Shown: positions 59,207-64,000 of the stretch, piece by piece
Position numbering within the stretch: position 1 is the first letter of the stretch
Layout: every line of letters starts with the position of its first letter
Assembly (NCBI RefSeq): GCF_024346955.1
Contig: NZ_AP024884.1
Coordinates: 434,001-498,000, forward strand
Reading direction: 5' to 3'
Source: Vibrio mangrovi
GTDB taxonomy: Bacteria > Pseudomonadota > Gammaproteobacteria > Enterobacterales > Vibrionaceae
DNA: 64,000 bases
Program-made: the position numbers and the translations under genes
Notes under the pieces: model-generated
Told to the model about the DNA's origin: nothing
Database searches by the model: none
What the model saw: only the letters and a program-made list of their open reading frames with translations

Positions 59207-60418
59207 ATGATGGAAAAAGTATTTATTGTTGCGGCAAAGCGGACGCCTGTCGGCTCATTTGGTGGCAGTCTGAAAGGTGTTGACGCTGGTCATCTGGGTG
59301 CAAAAGCAATTCAGGGAGTGTTAACAGCAGCTTCCCTTTCTCCCAAAAACGTTGATGAAGTGATTGTCGGTAATGTGGTTGGTGCCGGTCAGGGTATGAG
59401 TGTTGGCCGTCAGGCTTCTATTTTCGCCGGGATTCCCGAAACGACTCCGGCATACAGCATTAACATGGTTTGTGGCAGCGGTATGAAAGCTGTGATGGAA
59501 GGCGTCAGCCATATCCGTAGCGGTGATGCACGGGTTGTTGTCGCTGCCGGTGTTGAAGTTATGTCTCAAATTCCGTTTGCTTTGCCGGGCGGTGTTCGCG
59601 ACGGCAATAAAATGGGCGATATGACTCTGGTTGATTTGCTGGTTCACGATGGACTAACCGATGTATTTAATCAGTACCACATGGGATGTACCGCAGAAAA
59701 TATAGCCAAAGAATACGATATCTCTCGGGAGGAGCAAGACCAGTTTTCTCTTGCCAGTCAACAAAAAGCAGTTGCAGCGATTGAAGCCGGAAAATTTGTT
59801 GATGAAATCATCCCCGTTGATGTGAAAGTCAAACGAGACACGGTTGTATTTGATACGGATGAGCATCCTAAGGCCACTACTTCACTTGAACTCTTATCCC
59901 GCTTACGTCCGGCATTTGTCAAAGACGGAACGGTGACTGCCGGTAATGCATCCGGCCTGAATGACGGTGCAAGTGCAATTATTGTTGCGTCTGAAAGTGC
60001 CGTGAAAGAGTACGGTTTAACTCCGATTGTTGAAATCGTCAGTTATGCACAGGCTGGTGTTGATCCGAAAGTTATGGGGTTAGGTCCGGTTCCCGCAGTG
60101 ACAAAAGCATTGAAACGGGCGGAGAAAAAATTAGATGAAATGGATCTGCTGGAATTGAATGAAGCATTCGCAGCTCAGGCATTAGGTGTTGTGAAAGGTT
60201 TATCGAGAGAGCATGCAGTTCCTGAAGAAGCAATTCTTCAAAAAGCGAATGTAAACGGTGGAGCGATCGCGCTTGGTCATCCACTTGGTGCATCAGGAAA
60301 CCGCATATTGGTTACGCTTATCCATGAATTGAAACGGAGAGGTGGAGAATATGGGGTGGCGTCACTATGTATTGGCGGAGGAATGGGAACCGCCGTCATT
60401 GTGAAGGCCGTTGGCTAA
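59207..60418 (+). CDS. phaA: Acetyl-CoA acetyltransferase (beta-ketothiolase)
   Basis: Condenses two acetyl-CoA to acetoacetyl-CoA, first committed step of PHB synthesis. 403 residues. The catalytic cysteine is in NMVCGSGMKA, the histidine in NVNGGAIALGHPLGASG and a second cysteine in ASLCIGGGMGTA, fitting thiolase. Two ATGs (59207, 59210) are adjacent; GGGG lies close upstream. It follows phaB by 11 bases in the pha operon. Confidence 0.96.
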   Translation: MMEKVFIVAAKRTPVGSFGGSLKGVDAGHLGAKAIQGVLTAASLSPKNVDEVIVGNVVGAGQGMSVGRQASIFAGIPETTPAYSINMVCGSGMKAVMEGVSHIRSGDARVVVAAGVEVMSQIPFALPGGVRDGNKMGDMTLVDLLVHDGLTDVFNQYHMGCTAENIAKEYDISREEQDQFSLASQQKAVAAIEAGKFVDEIIPVDVKVKRDTVVFDTDEHPKATTSLELLSRLRPAFVKDGTVTAGNASGLNDGASAIIVASESAVKEYGLTPIVEIVSYAQAGVDPKVMGLGPVPAVTKALKRAEKKLDEMDLLELNEAFAAQALGVVKGLSREHAVPEEAILQKANVNGGAIALGHPLGASGNRILVTLIHELKRRGGEYGVASLCIGGGMGTAVIVKAVG

Positions 60419-60459
60419 ATTAAAAGGAAGATTTTTGACCCACAATTGGAGATGAAGAT

Positions 60460-60807
60460 ATGTATACGGACTTCTTTAAATCATTTACTGATCAAACAGA
60501 AAAAACATTAGAACCATATTTCAAATTTAACAAATTGCTGACTAAAAACGTTGAAGTGTTAACTGAGCTTCAGTTGAACTCAATGAAAACGTACAGCGAT
60601 ATCGGACTTGCTCAGATGAAAGCAGCAAGTGATGTGAAAGACGTTGCGACACTGACGGCTTTCAACACTCAGCAGATGAGTACACTATCTAAGCTGTCAC
60701 AACAAATGGTTGACGATAGCAATAAGCTTCAGGCAATTGCCAAAGAGTTTAAAGATGATGTTGAGAAACTAACTTCAGAAAACCTTTCAACAGTCACTCC
60801 TGCGTAA
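60460..60807 (+). CDS. phaP: Phasin family protein
   Basis: Surface protein of PHB granules, 115 residues, amphipathic helical: FFKSFTDQTEKTLEPYFKFNKLLTKNVEVL and LQLNSMKTYSDIGLAQMKAASDV match the phasin family. No signal peptide, as expected. GGAG sits nine bases upstream of the ATG. It is placed between phaA and phaC, with a rho-independent terminator after it, so its output may exceed that of phaC. Confidence 0.92.
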   Translation: MYTDFFKSFTDQTEKTLEPYFKFNKLLTKNVEVLTELQLNSMKTYSDIGLAQMKAASDVKDVATLTAFNTQQMSTLSKLSQQMVDDSNKLQAIAKEFKDDVEKLTSENLSTVTPA

Positions 60808-60821
60808 CTCCGTGTCTTTTG

Positions 60822-60845
60822 GCCGCCTTTGCGGGCGGCTTTTTT
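60822..60845 (+). terminator. Terminator/attenuator between phaP and phaC
   Basis: GCCGCC (60822-60827) and GGCGGC (60834-60839) form a GC-rich hairpin followed by six Ts, 20 bases before the phaC start. If used, it would limit phaC expression relative to phaP. Confidence 0.88.
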
Positions 60846-60864
60846 CTGAACTAGGGAGTAGGTT

Positions 60865-62709
60865 ATGATTCAACACTTCTTCTCGGACTACCTGATGAAA
60901 CTTCAGGAAACCAATAGTAAATGGTGGACTGATTTTGAAACTCAGCAGGAGGTCTTTCGTTCGCCCTTGAATAAAGCGATGCAGGAAGTGAATTTTGAGG
61001 ATACTGCAAAACTTTTTGAACGGGCTGCCCACCAACCGGCTGCACTACTCAATCTTCAGATGGAGTGGTGGCAGAATCAGTTGGAAATTTGGCAAAATAT
61101 TGCCCTTGCCGGAAATAAGGAACAGCTGATTGAAGCTGAGCATGGAGATAAACGCTTTGCGGATGAGTCATGGAAGAATGACGCAATGTACAGCTTTATC
61201 ATGCAGTCCTATTTATTATTTGGCAAAACATACCTTGAAACAATCGATGCAATTGAAGGCTTGGATGACAAAGTAAAAGATCGTTTGCGCTTTTTTTCCC
61301 GTCAGACGATCAATGCTATGTCGCCCAGCAATTTTATTGCAACAAACCCAGAGTTGTTGAAGCTGACACTCGAATCTAACGGAAAGAATCTGGTCGATGG
61401 AATGGAAGCACTCAAAGAGGATGTTGCCTCCAGTGCCGATATTTTAAAAGTACGTATGACCAATAATAACGCATTCCGGGTTGGTCAGAATGTCGCAACA
61501 ACAGCGGGTAAAGTGGTCTTCAGAAATGAGTTGTTTGAACTGATTCAGTACACACCGCTGACTGAACAGGTTTACAGCACGCCATTACTAATTGTTCCAC
61601 CATTTATCAACAAGTACTACATTCTCGATCTCCGGGAAAAGAACTCGATGGTTCGATGGTTACTGGAACAGGGCCACAGCGTCTTTATGATGTCCTGGCG
61701 AAATCCGGGGGCAGAACAGGCCGCAGTAGGTTATGAAGACTATGTACTTGATGGTGTCGTGAAAGCTGTTTCCGTACTGGAAGACATTACCGGGCAGGAA
61801 CAAATTAATGCAGCCGGTTATTGTATCGGTGGTACTTTGCTGGCGACAACGATTGCTTATTATGCTGCGAAACGAATGAAAAAACGGATTAAATCCGCAT
61901 CTTTCTTCACAACCTTGCTGGATTTCTCTCAGCCGGGCGAAGTTGGTGCTTATATTAATGATCCGGTGATTCGTGCCATTGAGATGCAAAACCTGGCTCG
62001 TGGTTATATGGATGGCCGTTCACTGAGTGTGACGTTCAGCTTACTACGGGAAAATAGCCTCTACTGGAATTATTATGTAGATAACTATTTGAAAGGTTCA
62101 AGTCCGGTCGATTTTGATCTGTTGTACTGGAATAGTGATAGTACCAACGTCACTGCCGCCTGCCACAACTTCTTACTCAGAGAACTTTATCTGGAGAACA
62201 AGCTGATTCAGGACAAAGGAGTGAAAGTTGGTGGCGTCTGGATTGATCTGAATAAAATTAAGATTCCGAGCTATTTTATTTCAACCAAAGATGATCATAT
62301 TGCTTTGTGGCAGGGCACCTATAACGGAGCAATGAATACCGGCGGTAATAAGACGTTTGTGCTGGGTGAATCCGGTCATATTGCCGGTATTATCAATCAT
62401 CCGGATAAAAAGAAATACGGTTACTGGCTGAATGATGCGCTGGACGAAAATGCCGATGAATGGCTGGCGAACGCCCACCGGAAAGAAGGTTCCTGGTGGA
62501 CTCACTGGAATGAATGGCTGCTTGGTTTCTGTGCAAAAGAGAAAATTGAACCGTTGGCTTTCGGTAGTGATAACTATCCTGTACTGGACGAAGCTCCGGG
62601 AGAATATGTCCGACAAGTGCTGCCGGTTCCCCCCGCAGCAAATGATTCATCCGTAGATAATGACCTATCCGTAGATGTTGCAGAAGATCTTCAATCTGCA
62701 GAAGAATAG
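60865..62709 (+). CDS. phaC: Class I polyhydroxyalkanoate synthase
   Basis: Polymerises 3-hydroxybutyryl-CoA to PHB on granules. 614 residues. The lipase-like box is GYCIGG with catalytic C320; the other triad members are D477 in TKDDHIAL and H505 in GESGHIAGI, aligned with C319/D480/H508 of the Cupriavidus enzyme. The N-terminal domain (about 1-200) is helical; the alpha/beta hydrolase core follows. GGGAG seven bases before the ATG supports translation independent of phaP. It ends the pha operon with a GC-rich terminator. Confidence 0.95.
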   Translation: MIQHFFSDYLMKLQETNSKWWTDFETQQEVFRSPLNKAMQEVNFEDTAKLFERAAHQPAALLNLQMEWWQNQLEIWQNIALAGNKEQLIEAEHGDKRFADESWKNDAMYSFIMQSYLLFGKTYLETIDAIEGLDDKVKDRLRFFSRQTINAMSPSNFIATNPELLKLTLESNGKNLVDGMEALKEDVASSADILKVRMTNNNAFRVGQNVATTAGKVVFRNELFELIQYTPLTEQVYSTPLLIVPPFINKYYILDLREKNSMVRWLLEQGHSVFMMSWRNPGAEQAAVGYEDYVLDGVVKAVSVLEDITGQEQINAAGYCIGGTLLATTIAYYAAKRMKKRIKSASFFTTLLDFSQPGEVGAYINDPVIRAIEMQNLARGYMDGRSLSVTFSLLRENSLYWNYYVDNYLKGSSPVDFDLLYWNSDSTNVTAACHNFLLRELYLENKLIQDKGVKVGGVWIDLNKIKIPSYFISTKDDHIALWQGTYNGAMNTGGNKTFVLGESGHIAGIINHPDKKKYGYWLNDALDENADEWLANAHRKEGSWWTHWNEWLLGFCAKEKIEPLAFGSDNYPVLDEAPGEYVRQVLPVPPAANDSSVDNDLSVDVAEDLQSAEE

Positions 62710-62710
62710 C

Positions 62711-62768
62711 CTATCGAAAAGATAGCTATACCTCTTGTGCCGCCCCCACCTTTAGGCGGCACTTTTTT
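62711..62768 (+). terminator. Terminator of the pha operon
   Basis: A small CTATC/GATAG hairpin (62711-62725) is followed by GTGCCGCC (62737-62744) pairing with GGCGGCAC (62755-62762) and six Ts. Strong intrinsic terminator. Confidence 0.9.
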
Positions 62769-62983
62769 ATGTCCCCAAGCCTCAGCTTATCAATAACAAT
62801 AAAATTTCTGTTATCCGGGATAATAACGTGGATAAAGAACAGTCCCCCATTTTGTTGAGAGCATGCTAGAATTGCATCATTTTATCAAATTAGTCCGTTT
62901 GTGATTGAGTAGTGCCGCTGGACTCCGGCAAGATGTAATATTCAGTGAAAGACATGCGGATGTCTGTGAAAGGTTTGTTTCAA

Positions 62984-63928
62984 ATGGTTAACAACACAAT
63001 CCAATGGTTTCCGGGGCATATGCATAAAGCTCGCAAGGAGATCGAGGAAGTTATTCCACAAATTGATGTCATTATCGAGGTTCTGGATGCCCGAATCCCG
63101 TTTAGCAGCGAGAATCCAATGATTGCTGAACTTCGGGGCGATAAACCTTGCGTTAAAGTTTTAAACAAACGGGATTTAGCTGATCCCGTAGTAACGGCTC
63201 TCTGGATTGAACATCTTGAACAGGAAAAGGGAGTAAAAGCTCTGGCCATTACGACCCAGCATCCTCAGGAAGTCAGTCAGATTATGGAGTTGTGCCGTAA
63301 ACTGGCGCCGCATCGTGAAGAGATAGGAAAAAACATCCGAACGATGATCATGGGGATTCCGAATGTCGGTAAATCGACGATTATCAATACGCTGGCCGGG
63401 CGGAGTATTGCTCAGACAGGAAACCAGCCGGCAGTGACACGTCGTCAGCAACGGATCAATTTGCAGAACGGGATCGTTTTGTCGGACACGCCGGGGATTC
63501 TGTGGCCGAAGGTTGAGAATCCTCACTCTGGTTTTCGTCTTGCAGCGACGGGAGCAGTCAAAGATACGGCTATGGAATATGATGAAGTGGCTTTTTATAC
63601 CGTTGAATATCTGGCTCAGGCATACCCGGAGTTACTGAAAGCCCGCTATCAGATTGAAGAAGATCCGCAATCGGATCTGGAGTGGATGGAAGCTATCGGA
63701 CGTAAGCGCGGAGCCTTACGGGCCGGAGGTAGAATTGACTTGCACAAAGCTTCAGAAATTCTGCTGCATGAACTGCGGGCGGGAACGATCGGAGCAATTA
63801 CACTGGAGCGGCCGGAAATGATTCACCAGGAACTGATCGATGCTGAGTTGGAAGCAACCAGAAAAGCTGAAGAAAAAGCTAAGAATAAAGAGGAACGCCG
63901 TAAACGCTATCTACGCAATAAACGTTAA
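62984..63928 (+). CDS. ylqF: Ribosome biogenesis GTPase YlqF (RbgA)
   Basis: Circularly permuted GTPase acting in late assembly of the 50S subunit. 314 residues from ATG 62984 (MVNNTIQWFPGHMHKARKE is the family start; the GTG at 62945 is rejected). G-motifs appear in permuted order: NKRDL (G4), the TTQ-type G5, GIPNVGKST (G1), and DTPGILWP (G3). The C-terminal region EATRKAEEKAKNKEERRKR is basic, rRNA-contacting by inference. Single gene with a downstream hairpin. Confidence 0.95.
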   Translation: MVNNTIQWFPGHMHKARKEIEEVIPQIDVIIEVLDARIPFSSENPMIAELRGDKPCVKVLNKRDLADPVVTALWIEHLEQEKGVKALAITTQHPQEVSQIMELCRKLAPHREEIGKNIRTMIMGIPNVGKSTIINTLAGRSIAQTGNQPAVTRRQQRINLQNGIVLSDTPGILWPKVENPHSGFRLAATGAVKDTAMEYDEVAFYTVEYLAQAYPELLKARYQIEEDPQSDLEWMEAIGRKRGALRAGGRIDLHKASEILLHELRAGTIGAITLERPEMIHQELIDAELEATRKAEEKAKNKEERRKRYLRNKR

Positions 63929-63953
63929 TCCGGTAAGGTTCAACTCTATGAAA

Positions 63954-63984
63954 AAATGACAGCGGAAGGCTGTCATTTCTCTTC
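63954..63984. terminator. Terminator after ylqF
   Basis: AAATGACAGC (63954-63963) pairs perfectly with GCTGTCATTT (63969-63978) around a 5-base loop, followed by CTCTTC. Probably shared with a converging gene outside the window. Confidence 0.8.
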
Positions 63985-64000
63985 TTCAGTTCAATTGGTT

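Noticed and set aside
1..64000. CRISPR array, toxin-antitoxin or phage-defence island
   Set aside because: No direct repeats with spacers, no cas, restriction, Abi, retron or toxin-antitoxin families were recognised.

Overview
The window reads as chromosomal DNA of a marine gamma-proteobacterium of the Vibrionaceae, most likely the second chromosome of a Vibrio. The case rests on the luxPQ autoinducer-2 receptor pair, a glycine-cleavage cluster with its own XRE-cupin regulator, a phaBAPC polyhydroxybutyrate operon, a stand-alone acetate kinase, FabV enoyl reductase, a GlyGly-CTERM serine protease and the tesA-ybbA-ybbP trio. Species cannot be fixed from the sequence alone. I see no prophage, insertion sequence, CRISPR array or conjugative module. 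Apart from short repeats this is ordinary, densely coded chromosome.

Layout. 1-5.3 kb: glycine cleavage (gcvP cut by the window start, gcvH, a divergent XRE-cupin regulator, gcvT) with a shared AGGAAA/TTCCT operator candidate and a strongly structured intergenic region. 5.3-8.8 kb: secreted S1 protease, PAS-(degenerate GGDEF)-EAL protein, CreA-like lipoprotein. 9-14.2 kb: GNAT-like unknown, ackA, an orphan unknown, lipoprotein, cutA, DnaJ-domain protein. 14.3-21.5 kb: GAF-GGDEF-EAL protein, fabV, then tesA diverging from ybbA-ybbP with overlapping start codons. 21.7-29.8 kb: FAD oxidoreductase, galE, TetR regulator, cytochrome c, NUDIX, ravA-viaA. 29.8-36 kb: OmpV-like barrel, AraC regulator, acetate transporter satP, yghU, tRNA-Leu/tRNA-Cys, DsbA-like thioredoxin-fold protein, lipase. 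36-49.3 kb: cobB-cbiB and cobQ (cobalamin) bracketing peroxiredoxin, yceH, a TraF-like barrel and luxPQ. 49.3-57.9 kb: two small proteins, yccS, helD, mgsA, glgC, an SH3-like membrane-anchored protein. 58.4-63.9 kb: phaB-phaA-phaP-phaC, then ylqF.

How the parts fit. Much of the window concerns carbon overflow and storage: acetate kinase and acetate uptake, methylglyoxal synthase, glycogen (glgC), galactose epimerase and PHB synthesis. Signalling is represented by LuxPQ and two EAL proteins whose GGDEF domains look inactive. The most unusual non-coding signals are the gcvH-xre intergenic structures, two tandem triplications that each carry a gene's stop codon, an orphan plus-strand terminator between mgsA and glgC, a MITE-like palindrome before helD, and an inverted repeat on the phaB promoter. 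I found no convincing wholly new multi-gene system. Where an upstream TTG or GTG extension was possible, starts were moved to a downstream ATG when it had a better ribosome-binding site or signal peptide.
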